From NCBI RefSeq assembly GCF_002007605.1, contig NZ_CP019799.1:4519501-4583500 (forward strand): 64,000 nt of DNA, given 5' to 3'. Position numbers and translations under genes: made by a program. This document shows positions 1 through 8,799 of the stretch, piece after piece. Below the pieces are notes generated by a model. That model worked only from the letters and a program-made list of their open reading frames with translations, did not search any database and had not been told where the DNA came from. Within the stretch, counting starts at the first letter, position 1. Every line of letters begins with the position of its first letter. The DNA is from Cellvibrio sp. PSBB023. Its GTDB lineage: Bacteria; Pseudomonadota; Gammaproteobacteria; Pseudomonadales; Cellvibrionaceae.

Positions 1-2
1 TC

Positions 3-359
3 GCCCAGCGCGGCAAAAATACGGACATCGCTACGGCCATGGCAAAAGAAGGCGAGGCCATAGTTGCTGCGATTGAAAAAGGCGGCAAAGGCGAGCAGGT
101 GATTGCTCTGGAGGTAAAGGGCAAGCCCTGGAGTACAGAGCAACTGGCAGAGAACCTCGCTGGCTGGAAGATGAGCGGGTTTAATTACTGCTTGTTGATT
201 GGTGGCCCCGACGGTTTGGCGCCAGAGTGTTTGTCGCTGGCATCGATCAAATGGTCGCTGTCACCGCTCACGCTGCCGCACCCGCTGGTGCGCATTCTGG
301 TGATTGAACAGCTGTATCGCGCCTGTAGTATTTTGCAAAACCACCCGTATCACAAATAA
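3..359 (+). CDS. rlmH: RlmH, 23S rRNA pseudouridine-1915 N3-methyltransferase (5' end cut off by window)
   Basis: This is the C-terminal part of the SPOUT-class methyltransferase that methylates pseudouridine 1915 in helix 69 of 23S rRNA. The frame is open from base 3, so the true start lies outside the window. Visible family signatures are QRGKNTDIA near the break, the SAM-binding segment [26 protein letters not shown], and the near-invariant C-terminal NHPYHK. The position just upstream of mrdA is the usual one in gammaproteobacteria. The ATG at 39 is internal and not the start. Confidence 0.95.
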   Translation, partial: AQRGKNTDIATAMAKEGEAIVAAIEKGGKGEQVIALEVKGKPWSTEQLAENLAGWKMSGFNYCLLIGGPDGLAPECLSLASIKWSLSPLTLPHPLVRILVIEQLYRACSILQNHPYHK

Positions 360-434
360 CACGGGGTGTTTGCACCCTGACTGGCTGCAATATCCATTAT
401 TCCAACACGATTTTGATTACTCTCTGGCCCAAGA

Positions 435-2432
435 ATGCAAGAAGACCAACAGTTTAAAGATCACCTGCGCGAGGCACGATTATTTCGCAATCGCATTCTG
501 GTGATGGCCGGCTTTATGCTGCTTTTGGCTTCTACAGTAGTCTATCGCTACTACGATTTGCAGATCGTTAACTACGAAGAATACGCGACCCAGTCCGAGC
601 GTAACCGCGTGCATGTACAGCCGGTTGCGCCTACGCGCGGGCTGATTTTTGATAGCAACGGCTTATTGCTCGCTGACAACAAGCCCAGCTTTACCCTTTA
701 TGTGATCAGTTCCAGCCAGATCGAGTTGGATGCCACCCTGGATCTGCTCAAATCCATCATCGAGATCACGCCCTCAGACCTGGAAAAATTCTACAAAGCC
801 AAAAAGCAGCGTCGTCACTCGCTGGATCCGGTGCCTTTGCGTTACCGGCTGACGGAAGACGAGATCGCCCGTCTGGCGGTCAACCAGCATTTGTTGGATG
901 GCGTTGAGGTTAACGCGGAATTGGTACGCAACTACCCCTATTCGGACCTGTTTGCCCACGTGATTGGCTATACCGGCCGCATCAGTGAGCGGGAAGTCAC
1001 ATCATTTAGCCCTGAACAGGTACAGCGTTATTCCGGTACTCACTCTATTGGTAAAAACGGCATAGAGCGCAGCTACGAAGAAGTCTTGTTAGGGCAGGTT
1101 GGCAGCCAGAACGTGGAGACCAATGCACGTGGTCGCGTTATGCGCGTGTTGGATCGTATCGACCCGAAACAGGGCAGTGATTTGCACCTGTATCTGGATG
1201 CCCGCTTGCAGGAGACCGCCACTGCGGTGATGCGCGGGCGCCGTGGTGCGGTGGTGGCGATTGATGTGAAAACGGGCGGTGTATTGGCTGCCGTCAGCTA
1301 CCCCGGTTTTGATCCCAACCTGTTTGTGACCGGGATTAGTGTGCCTAACTATCGCGCACTCAATGAAGATATAGACACTCCTTTGTTTAACCGCTTCCTG
1401 CAAGCCCAGTATCCACCGGGCTCTACCGTCAAACCTGTAGTAGGGATGGCGGGGTTGTATAACGGTTATACCGATGTGAATCGCGCTATTGCCGACCGTG
1501 GTTTTTATACCTTGCCCGGCAGTTCGCGCATCTACCGCGACTGGATTCTGGCAAAAACCGGTGGCGGACATGGCATGGTTAACCTCAAGACCGCGCTGGC
1601 TGAATCCTGTAATACCTATTTCTGGGATTTGGGGGTGCGCATGGGGATTGACCACATCAGCGAATTTGGCGCCCACTTTGGCTTGGGGATGCTGACCGGT
1701 ATCGATATTCCCAGCGAGCGCAAAGGTGTATGGCCATCGCGCGAGTGGAAGCGCGCTGCCAAAGGGCAGGCCTGGTATCCGGGTGATACCGTCAATATGT
1801 CAGTGGGTCAGGGGTTCGTATTGGTGACGCCCATGCAACTGGCAGTAATGACCGCCACGATTGCCAATCGCGGTACGCGCTACCGCCCGCAATTTGTGAA
1901 GCAAATTGGCGATCAACCCTTACCGCCGGTGATTGAAAGCCAATTGGAAACCAAACCGGAATATTGGAATGCGATTTTTGAGGGCATGTCCGAAGTGATG
2001 CACGGTGCCCGTGGTACCGCTCGCCGCGCCGCAGAGCGCTCGGAATATCGTATGGCGGGCAAGTCAGGAACCGCGCAAGCGGTGGGGATTGCCCAAAATG
2101 CCAAATACAATTCTGGCCTGCTCAAAGAGCGCCACCGCGATCACGCCTTGTTTGTGGCATTTGCCCCGGTGGAAAACCCGCAAATTGCGGTCGCGGTGAT
2201 GCTGGAAAACGCCGAGGGTGGTTCCAGCCAAGCCGCCCCTGTGGCGCGCGCCATGATGGATGCTCACCTGCTCGGCTACTACCTGAAGCCGGATGAATTT
2301 GTACCGCCGCTGGGGTTCCACCATGCCGCGATCGTCAAGCGCGCCAATAACTACATCGCTGAGCGCAAAGCCGCACAGGAGGCGCGGGCGAGTAGCAGCG
2401 CATCCTCTGCTGCCGTTGCGCCGGGGAATTGA
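435..2432 (+). CDS. mrdA: Penicillin-binding protein 2, elongasome transpeptidase
   Basis: A class B PBP that cross-links peptidoglycan during rod-shaped elongation together with RodA. The 665 residues hold a short cytoplasmic tail, one membrane anchor at about residues 20-42, a PBP dimerisation region and a transpeptidase domain. The catalytic motifs are complete: STVK with the nucleophile Ser330, SCN in AESCNTYFWD, and KSGT in AGKSGTAQ. Ser330 has the same number as in E. coli PBP2. The C-terminus ends in an Ala/Ser-rich tail. It lies 75 bases after rlmH and 3 bases before rodA, so the pair is clearly co-transcribed. Confidence 0.97.
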   Translation: MQEDQQFKDHLREARLFRNRILVMAGFMLLLASTVVYRYYDLQIVNYEEYATQSERNRVHVQPVAPTRGLIFDSNGLLLADNKPSFTLYVISSSQIELDATLDLLKSIIEITPSDLEKFYKAKKQRRHSLDPVPLRYRLTEDEIARLAVNQHLLDGVEVNAELVRNYPYSDLFAHVIGYTGRISEREVTSFSPEQVQRYSGTHSIGKNGIERSYEEVLLGQVGSQNVETNARGRVMRVLDRIDPKQGSDLHLYLDARLQETATAVMRGRRGAVVAIDVKTGGVLAAVSYPGFDPNLFVTGISVPNYRALNEDIDTPLFNRFLQAQYPPGSTVKPVVGMAGLYNGYTDVNRAIADRGFYTLPGSSRIYRDWILAKTGGGHGMVNLKTALAESCNTYFWDLGVRMGIDHISEFGAHFGLGMLTGIDIPSERKGVWPSREWKRAAKGQAWYPGDTVNMSVGQGFVLVTPMQLAVMTATIANRGTRYRPQFVKQIGDQPLPPVIESQLETKPEYWNAIFEGMSEVMHGARGTARRAAERSEYRMAGKSGTAQAVGIAQNAKYNSGLLKERHRDHALFVAFAPVENPQIAVAVMLENAEGGSSQAAPVARAMMDAHLLGYYLKPDEFVPPLGFHHAAIVKRANNYIAERKAAQEARASSSASSAAVAPGN

Positions 2433-2435
2433 TCG

Positions 2436-3590
2436 ATGAGTAGACAAGATTTTTTGCGTCGTATGCCCGAAGCTGCCAGCGCGTTCAGTCGCCGGGCGCG
2501 CCTTGCCGAGCGTTTGCATATCGACTTCTTTTTGCTGGCACTGCTGATGATTCTGACCCTGGTCGGTTTGACCGTGCTCTACAGTGCCAGCGGCCATCAC
2601 CTGCCCAGTGTTGAAAAGCAGGCAACCTTTTTTGGCATTGCCTACGTCACTATGTTTGTGGTGGCGCAGATACCCGTGGATTTTATGCGGCGTATGGCCC
2701 CTTTTGCCTATGTGGGCGGGGTAATTCTGCTGCTGGCGGTGACCGTCTTTGGCAATGTCGCCATGGGGGCGCAGCGCTGGCTACAAATTGGCGGCTTCCG
2801 CTTCCAACCCTCGGAAATTATGAAGCTTGCCCTGCCCATTGCTATTGCTGCCTACCTGAGCGGGCGTTTTTTGCCGCCGCGTTTCAAGCATGTGATGGCA
2901 GTATTGGGGTTGATTGGTGTGCCAACAGCCCTGATCATTGAGCAACCGGATCTGGGTACCTCTATCCTGGTGGCGACCTCGGGCATCATGGTGCTGTTTT
3001 TCAGTGGCCTTTTGTGGCGTTACATCGTTGCGGCGGTAGCGGTGTTTCTCGCCAGCCTGTGGCCCATTTGGCATTTTATGCTGCATGACTACCAGCGCCA
3101 GCGTGTGCTGACCATGCTTGACCCAACCCAGGACCCGTTGGGAACCGGGTGGAACATTATCCAGTCCAAAACAGCAATCGGCTCCGGTGGTCTCTCTGGT
3201 AAGGGGTGGATGGAAGGCACCCAGTCGCGCCTGGATTTCCTGCCAGAAGGGCATACGGATTTTATTATTGCGGTGATGTCGGAAGAATTTGGCCTGCTTG
3301 GCGTCATCCTGTTGTTGGTGATCTACGCCATGGTGATCGTTCGCGGATTGAGGATCGCGGTCAACTCGCAAAACACTTTTGGTCGCCTGTTGGCGGCGAG
3401 TATCAGCTCCACATTTTTTGTCTATGTATTCGTCAACATGGGCATGGTATCGGGCATGTTGCCGGTCGTGGGAGTGCCCTTGCCGTTAATCAGTCAGGGC
3501 GGTACTGCGATTGTCGCGCTCTTTGCCGGCTTTGGCATCCTGATGGCGATATCCACAGAGAAAAAACGAGTCATGACTCCGCAAGCCTGA
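2436..3590 (+). CDS. rodA: RodA, SEDS-family peptidoglycan glycosyltransferase
   Basis: A polytopic inner-membrane glycan polymerase of the elongasome that partners PBP2. The 384-residue protein has about ten hydrophobic segments. It contains the SEDS signatures: GAQRWLQIGGFRFQPSE with the LxxxxxxQPSE-type loop, the EQPDLGTS segment with the catalytic aspartate region, and LPEGHTDFI followed by the C-terminal GMLPVVGVPLPLIS. The start is ATG three bases after the mrdA stop. Length is typical of RodA (E. coli about 370). Confidence 0.97.
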   Translation: MSRQDFLRRMPEAASAFSRRARLAERLHIDFFLLALLMILTLVGLTVLYSASGHHLPSVEKQATFFGIAYVTMFVVAQIPVDFMRRMAPFAYVGGVILLLAVTVFGNVAMGAQRWLQIGGFRFQPSEIMKLALPIAIAAYLSGRFLPPRFKHVMAVLGLIGVPTALIIEQPDLGTSILVATSGIMVLFFSGLLWRYIVAAVAVFLASLWPIWHFMLHDYQRQRVLTMLDPTQDPLGTGWNIIQSKTAIGSGGLSGKGWMEGTQSRLDFLPEGHTDFIIAVMSEEFGLLGVILLLVIYAMVIVRGLRIAVNSQNTFGRLLAASISSTFFVYVFVNMGMVSGMLPVVGVPLPLISQGGTAIVALFAGFGILMAISTEKKRVMTPQA

Positions 3591-3627
3591 TTACCCGGGT
3601 GCGGAGCAAACCAGGAAACGAGGTTTT

Positions 3628-4665
3628 ATGTTGTCTTTTATGCGTTTGGTATCCACAAAATCACTGCCGCTGTTGCTGGGGTTGGGAATGGCGATTCCCT
3701 CTTGGGCCGACTACAGCACCCACCCTCTGGCGCCGGCCTTTATCGATGAAATGGTGCAGCAGCACGGTTTTACTGCGGCAGAAGTGAAACAACTGCTGAG
3801 CAAAGCGCAGAAGCGTCAGCCTATCCTTGATGCCATTGCGCGCCCCGCCGAAAAATCCAAAACCTGGAAAGAGTACCGCCCGATTTTCATTGTGCCCATG
3901 CGTGTGACCAACGGCGTCGCCTTCTGGCATGAGCACCGTGCGGCGCTGGCGCTGGCCGAAAAAGAATACGGTGTGCCCGCCGAAATTATTGTGTCGATTA
4001 TCGGCGTGGAAACCAATTACGGCCGCAACATGGGCAGTTGGTATGTGATGGATGCGCTGAGCACACTGGCGTTTGACTATCCGCCGCGCGCACCGTTTTT
4101 CCGTTCGGAATTGGTGAATTATTTAATCCTGACACGCGAGCAAAAACATGATCCCTTGGAGTTCAAAGGCTCCTATGCCGGTGCGATGGGTTATGGGCAG
4201 TTCATGCCATCCAGCTACCGTAATTACGCTGTGGATTTCAGTGGCGATGGTTTTACCGATATCTGGAACAATCCCACCGATGCTATTGGCAGTGTGGCCA
4301 ATTATTTCAAAAAGCATGGCTGGCAAACGGGTAAAGCAGTCGTAGTGCCTGCCAAATTATCCCAGGCGCGCAACCAGGTACTGGCTAATGAAGCATTTAA
4401 TCAGGTGCTGCAACCTGGCGTGACGATCAATGACTGGAAAAAATCCGGTGTTGTGCCGGTCACGAAAGTGGATGGCAAAATCCCGGCAATCGCCATTGAA
4501 TTTGATGGCGCAAAGGGGTTGGAGTATTGGTTCGGCCTGCAAAATTTTTACACCATTACCCGCTACAACCGCAGTCCGATGTACGCCATGGCCGTGTATG
4601 ACTTGAGTGTGGAAATTAAAAACGCGATGAACAAATCCAACAACTCGGCAGCGGGAGTGAACTAA
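3628..4665 (+). CDS. mltB: MltB, membrane-bound lytic murein transglycosylase B
   Basis: A periplasmic lytic transglycosylase that cleaves glycan strands to 1,6-anhydro-muropeptides. The N-terminal 30 residues form an export signal ending near SWADYS. No clear lipobox cysteine is visible, so it may be soluble or anchored differently from E. coli MltB. The catalytic acid is Glu128 in GVETNYGRNMG, followed by the family motifs GAMGYGQFMPSSYR and DFSGDGFTDIW. It lies 37 bases after rodA, and its stop overlaps the rlpA start (TAATG). Confidence 0.95.
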   Translation: MLSFMRLVSTKSLPLLLGLGMAIPSWADYSTHPLAPAFIDEMVQQHGFTAAEVKQLLSKAQKRQPILDAIARPAEKSKTWKEYRPIFIVPMRVTNGVAFWHEHRAALALAEKEYGVPAEIIVSIIGVETNYGRNMGSWYVMDALSTLAFDYPPRAPFFRSELVNYLILTREQKHDPLEFKGSYAGAMGYGQFMPSSYRNYAVDFSGDGFTDIWNNPTDAIGSVANYFKKHGWQTGKAVVVPAKLSQARNQVLANEAFNQVLQPGVTINDWKKSGVVPVTKVDGKIPAIAIEFDGAKGLEYWFGLQNFYTITRYNRSPMYAMAVYDLSVEIKNAMNKSNNSAAGVN

Positions 4666-5567
4666 TGGGATTGGTGGCGCAGACAAGGCAGCAGATGGGG
4701 AAGTATCAATTGCAATCGCTCTGGATTCTTGGCTTATGTGTGCTGCTTGCCGCTTGTTCTGCGCCACAAAAATCACCGACGGGTAAAGGCAAGGCGCCCC
4801 ATAACCCGAATGATGGGCGCTATGCCCACGATAAGGATTTTGGTCCCGATGCCGATGTGGATCTCTCCCATGTGCCGGATGCAGTGCCACGTTATGAAGT
4901 GCGCACTCGCGCCGGTAATAAAAACCCCTATACCGTACTGGGCAAAACCTATCACTTGATTGAGGATGAAACCTCTTACAAAGAGCGCGGTTATGCCTCC
5001 TGGTATGGCAAAAAATTTAATGGCTATCACACCTCAAATGGTGAGGTGTATGACATGTACGCCATGACTGGCGCGCACAAAACCTTGCCCATTCCCTCCT
5101 ATGTGCGTGTGAAAAATCTGGATAATGGCAAGAGTGTTGTGGTGCGTATTAATGATCGCGGCCCGTTTCACCAAGGGCGAATTATCGATTTGAGCTATGC
5201 CGCCGCACAGCGTATTGGTATTCACAAAACCGGCACTGGCCGCGTTGAAGTGGAAATCGCCTTGCCGCACGACGCCGCACCTATTCCCATGCGCGCTAAC
5301 AATACAAAAGCCGCACACATTGAATCTGCCTTGCCGCCCGGCACTTATTTACAAATTGGTGCGTTTTCGCAAAAAAAATCCGCACAACAATTTGCCGCGA
5401 GCATAGGCACCAAAATTACTTATCCGCTCACTATTAATTCTGCGCAGTCACCCAAAGAAATTCATCGCGTGCGTATTGGGCCATTTACCAATGCGAAATC
5501 CCTGCAGGATGCGCGCGATCAATTAGCGCGCATTAAAATTTACGAAGCGCATGTGGTTTATCAATAA
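4665..5567 (+). CDS. rlpA: RlpA, septal/denuded-glycan lytic transglycosylase lipoprotein
   Basis: An outer-membrane lipoprotein that cleaves naked glycan strands in Pseudomonas. The N-terminus has a hydrophobic segment ending in a lipobox-like LLAACSA. A double-psi beta-barrel domain follows, with GYASWYGKKFNGYHTSNGE, the TLPIPSYVRVKNL segment and the catalytic-region motif INDRGPFHQGRIIDLS. The last 75 residues form a SPOR domain (YLQIGAFSQKKSAQQF to HRVRIGPF) that binds denuded peptidoglycan. The ATG overlaps the mltB TAA by one base, showing translational coupling. Confidence 0.95.
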   Translation: MGLVAQTRQQMGKYQLQSLWILGLCVLLAACSAPQKSPTGKGKAPHNPNDGRYAHDKDFGPDADVDLSHVPDAVPRYEVRTRAGNKNPYTVLGKTYHLIEDETSYKERGYASWYGKKFNGYHTSNGEVYDMYAMTGAHKTLPIPSYVRVKNLDNGKSVVVRINDRGPFHQGRIIDLSYAAAQRIGIHKTGTGRVEVEIALPHDAAPIPMRANNTKAAHIESALPPGTYLQIGAFSQKKSAQQFAASIGTKITYPLTINSAQSPKEIHRVRIGPFTNAKSLQDARDQLARIKIYEAHVVYQ

Positions 5568-5636
5568 ACTCAGCGCTTATCACTGTTACAATTCGCGGAT
5601 TCATTTTATTTTTCGTTTTACAGAGTGTTGCCCATC

Positions 5637-6851
5637 ATGATTAAACAACTTGTTGCCAGTATATTGCTCGCCAGTTCGAGCCTGTCATTTGCACAGCAGC
5701 CCACCGCTCCTGTTCCCTCCGCAACCTTGCCTACACCCACGCCCGGACAAGTAGTGCAACAGCAGCCACAGGCCATTCCCGCCGCGCCGCAATTGGCGGC
5801 AACCGGTTATATTCTGGTAGATGCCACCACCGGTGCCATTGTTGCTGAATTCAATTCTTCCGAGCGCCTGCCACCGGCGAGCCTGACCAAAATGATGTCC
5901 AGCTATCTGGTGGTCGATGAAATCGAAAAAGGCCGTATCAGCGAAGATTCACTGGTCAATATCAGCGTTAAAGCCTGGAAAATGGGCGGTTCGCGCATGT
6001 ACGTCAAAGAGGGCACCCAAGTGCCGGTTATTGATTTGCTGCGCGGCGTCATTATCCAATCCGGCAATGATGCAACCGTTGCCTTGGCCGAATATGTTTC
6101 CGGCAATGAAGATGCATTTGTGGATTTGATGAACCAAACCGCTGCCCGTATGGGCATGACCAACACCCATTTTGAAAACTCATCGGGCTGGCCTGCAGAA
6201 GGGCATTTGACTACGGCCAAAGACCTGGCTGTACTGGCGCGCGCCATTATCAATGATCACCCGACACACTATCCGCTGTATGCGGAAAAACACTTTACCT
6301 ACAACAATATTCGCCAGCCCAACCGCAATACCCTGTTATTCCGCGATGACGCGGTTGATGGTTTGAAAACCGGTCACACAGACGAAGCCGGTTATTGTTT
6401 GGTCGCCTCTGCCAAACGTGACAATACGCGCTTTATCGCTGTGGTCATGGGTACCGCCAATGAGCGTGCACGTGCCGCTGAAACAGAAAAACTGCTGGCC
6501 TATGGTTTCCGTTACTTCCAAACCACGCCGTTGTATCAAGCGGGCCAGCAAGTGGGCACATCCCGCGTGTGGGCAGGTCAGGCCGATGAAGTCAGTCTCG
6601 CCATTCCCAAAGATATAGTGCTCACTTTGCCAAAAGGCCGCGAGCAATCGCTGCAAGCCAAAATGCACATCAATGAAGTCATCAAAGCGCCGATTGCTGT
6701 TGGCCAGGAGCTGGGTAACCTCACTGTGGAATTGGATGGTCAACTTCTGGTCAATACCCCGATTGTGGCTGTGCAAGCGATAGAAGAGGCGGGTTTCTTT
6801 GCTCGCTTGCTCGATAATTTGAAATTGTTCTTCCGCAATTTGTTCAGTTAA
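5637..6851 (+). CDS. dacA: D-alanyl-D-alanine carboxypeptidase (PBP5/6 family)
   Basis: A low-molecular-weight PBP that trims the terminal D-Ala from peptidoglycan stems. The ATG at 5637 is chosen over the in-frame GTG at 5625 because it opens a normal signal peptide, cleaved near SFAQQ. The motifs are SLTK (Ser82), QSGNDA and DGLKTGHTDEAG. A C-terminal PBP5 beta-domain is followed by an amphipathic tail (FFARLLDNLKLFFRNLFS) that would anchor it to the inner membrane. It is the last gene of the elongation block; ybeD, its frequent downstream neighbour, lies 24.5 kb away. Confidence 0.96.
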   Translation: MIKQLVASILLASSSLSFAQQPTAPVPSATLPTPTPGQVVQQQPQAIPAAPQLAATGYILVDATTGAIVAEFNSSERLPPASLTKMMSSYLVVDEIEKGRISEDSLVNISVKAWKMGGSRMYVKEGTQVPVIDLLRGVIIQSGNDATVALAEYVSGNEDAFVDLMNQTAARMGMTNTHFENSSGWPAEGHLTTAKDLAVLARAIINDHPTHYPLYAEKHFTYNNIRQPNRNTLLFRDDAVDGLKTGHTDEAGYCLVASAKRDNTRFIAVVMGTANERARAAETEKLLAYGFRYFQTTPLYQAGQQVGTSRVWAGQADEVSLAIPKDIVLTLPKGREQSLQAKMHINEVIKAPIAVGQELGNLTVELDGQLLVNTPIVAVQAIEEAGFFARLLDNLKLFFRNLFS

Positions 6852-6868
6852 GTCCTTATTGTTGTCGC

Positions 6869-6900
6869 ACACCTGCCTTACCCGTAAATAGGGCAGGTGT
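6869..6900 (+). terminator. Hairpin after dacA, possible terminator
   Basis: A 9-bp perfect stem (ACACCTGCC at 6869-6877, GGCAGGTGT at 6892-6900) starts 17 bases after the dacA stop. The downstream run is only modestly T-rich (TTTTC after a gap), so termination strength is uncertain. Confidence 0.5.
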
Positions 6901-7064
6901 TGCGATGGTTTTCTGACGGTTTAATCGTGTTACTGCCCGCTTGGTCTCCCTCTTTTCTTTTCTTAGCGTTTCTTCGCTTTTCCCGCCCGCAGGGTAATGG
7001 TCTAATAAAGTCATATTTATATTGATTGGCTTTTTCATCAGGGATAGGGTGAGCAAGCATGGCT

Positions 7065-7085
7065 TGCATACGTATTCATCTTGCT
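7065..7085 (+). repeat. 21-bp direct repeat, left flank of the ebo cluster
   Basis: Identical over 21 bases to 13231-13251. It begins TGCATACGTATTC and contains the palindrome ATACGTAT. This copy lies about 77 bases before eboA; the other lies just after eboC. Confidence 0.8.
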
Positions 7086-7161
7086 CCGCTCTCCTGCCTA
7101 AAATTACCCTGAGGTTGAAGCAAGATAAAAACAATAACCTTCTCCTAAAAGCTGTAAAAAC

Positions 7162-7833
7162 ATGAGCAATCCCTGTCTGGCGCTATTGAATAGTGTGTTG
7201 GCAGTGCGTGTGAATTCGGCGGTCAATGAATTTGTACTGCGCACTCAGGATCTAATTTCCACTGGCGTTACGGATGATCGTTTTACCCAGTTGGTCTCCC
7301 TGGCGAGCAGGCATGTGCCGCGCCAGATGCTGGCTCCCTCGCGCGAGGAAGATCAACTCGCCGCTGCATTAATTCCCGGATGGAGCCTGGCGGCCTGGAG
7401 CCTGCTGGATCTGGTGCGTGTCAGTTTTGTCTTGTCGCGTCATGATTTGGCTGATGCGGATTTCCCCCCCAAATTTAACCAATGGTTTCGCTTTGCCGAT
7501 GAAGGCGAGGCCTGCGCTTACTATCGCTCGCTCTGCCTATTGCCGCAGCCGGAACAGCATCTGTGGCGCGCGGCTGAGGGCTGCCGTACCAATATGCGTT
7601 CGGTTTTTGCAGCGGTTGCCTGTGGTTCACCCTACGCGTTTTTGCATTTTGATTCTCTCGTCTGGAACCAAATGCTGCTCAAGGCCTTATTTATCGGCGA
7701 GCCACTGACAGGCATTTATGGCTTCAATAAGCGCACTACGCCGGAATTAATCGCGATGGTAAATGACTATATTGATGAGCGTCGCAGTGCCGGGCGTGAT
7801 ATTCCAGTAGACGCCCAACTGTTATTGGCGTGA
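7162..7833 (+). CDS. eboA: EboA-like protein, ebo/edb metabolite-traffic cluster
   Basis: A 223-residue, mostly helical protein matching the EboA family by length, sequence character (for example WSLAAWSLLDLVRVSFVLSRHD) and position as first gene of a complete ebo set. Its biochemical role is unknown. The cluster is linked to movement of the scytonemin precursor to the periplasm in cyanobacteria, and to repellence of nematodes in Pseudomonas fluorescens (edb genes). It starts the operon and is followed after 54 bases by eboB. No signal peptide is visible. Assignment relies strongly on the neighbours. Confidence 0.8.
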   Translation: MSNPCLALLNSVLAVRVNSAVNEFVLRTQDLISTGVTDDRFTQLVSLASRHVPRQMLAPSREEDQLAAALIPGWSLAAWSLLDLVRVSFVLSRHDLADADFPPKFNQWFRFADEGEACAYYRSLCLLPQPEQHLWRAAEGCRTNMRSVFAAVACGSPYAFLHFDSLVWNQMLLKALFIGEPLTGIYGFNKRTTPELIAMVNDYIDERRSAGRDIPVDAQLLLA

Positions 7834-7887
7834 TCCCCACAACAATGCCTCTGTCGGCGCGACAGACAATCACCGGGAATTTTAGTT

Positions 7888-8784
7888 ATGAAATTTTTTG
7901 ATCCGCACATTCATATGTCCAGCCGCACAACGGATGACTATCAAGCTATGGCTGCCGCGGGGATTCGCGCCGTCATTGAACCGGCGTTCTGGTTTGGCCA
8001 ACCGCGTACCAATATCGGTTCGTTTATCGATTACTACGCGAGTTTAATTGGCTGGGAGCGCTTTCGCGCTTCGCAATTTGGTATCGCCCATTACTGTGCC
8101 ATGGGGCTGAACTCCAAAGAGGCCAATAACGAAGGCCTCGCGCGGGAAGTGTTGGAAATTTTGCCGCAATTTATTTTAAAAGAAGGCGTAGTGGCCATTG
8201 GCGAAATTGGCTACGACGAAATGACACCCGCTGAAGAATTTGCCTATCAGGCGCAATTAAAAATGGCGGTAGATTACGACATGCTAGTGATGGTGCATTC
8301 GCCACATCGCGATAAAAAACGCGGCGTATTGCGCTCGATGGATGTCGCGCGTGAAATGGGTGTGCCCATGCACAAATTAATTATCGACCACAACAACGAA
8401 GAAACCGTGCGCGATGTATTGGACTACGGCGCCTGGGCTGCGTTTACCATTTACCCCAACACCAAAATGGGTTCGGCGCGCATGGTAGAAATTGTGCGCG
8501 AGTACGGCCCCGAGCGCATCATTGTGGACAGTTCTGCGGACTGGGGTGTAAGCGATCCCTTGTCGGTGCCCAAAACTGCACAATTGATGTTAGAGCGCGG
8601 TATTGATCCCGCCGCTGTCGAGCTGACCACCTGGAGCAACGCTATTGCCGCCTACGCCCAATCGGGTCAAATTGATGTGGATGCGTTAATGCAAACGCCG
8701 GTGATTGATCAGCGCCAGTCCTACAGTGACAACTCGGTATTGCGCGGGCAAAAACCGCGTGTTGATGAGCCAGTGCCTAATTAA
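7888..8784 (+). CDS. eboB: EboB, TatD-family metal-dependent hydrolase
   Basis: An amidohydrolase-fold TIM barrel of the TatD type, 298 residues. The metal-binding pattern is visible: HxH near the N-terminus (His7 and His9 in DPHIHMSS), Glu in IGEIGYDE, His in MVHSPHRD, His in IIDHNNEE, and the late Asp in VDSSADWG. The true substrate is unknown. The ebo version differs from housekeeping TatD nucleases and is always found with the cluster. It sits 15 bases before eboD. Confidence 0.88.
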   Translation: MKFFDPHIHMSSRTTDDYQAMAAAGIRAVIEPAFWFGQPRTNIGSFIDYYASLIGWERFRASQFGIAHYCAMGLNSKEANNEGLAREVLEILPQFILKEGVVAIGEIGYDEMTPAEEFAYQAQLKMAVDYDMLVMVHSPHRDKKRGVLRSMDVAREMGVPMHKLIIDHNNEETVRDVLDYGAWAAFTIYPNTKMGSARMVEIVREYGPERIIVDSSADWGVSDPLSVPKTAQLMLERGIDPAAVELTTWSNAIAAYAQSGQIDVDALMQTPVIDQRQSYSDNSVLRGQKPRVDEPVPN

Positions 8785-8799
8785 ATAGATGCAGTAGAA

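Larger units (their letters stand above)
6852..7161. other. Intergenic region between dacA and eboA
   Basis: About 310 bases without a convincing gene. It holds the dacA hairpin (6869-6900) and the first copy of the 21-bp repeat (7065-7085). No clear sigma-70 promoter or strong ribosome binding site stands out before eboA. A 92-codon frame on the minus strand here lacks family features and was not accepted. Confidence 0.6.
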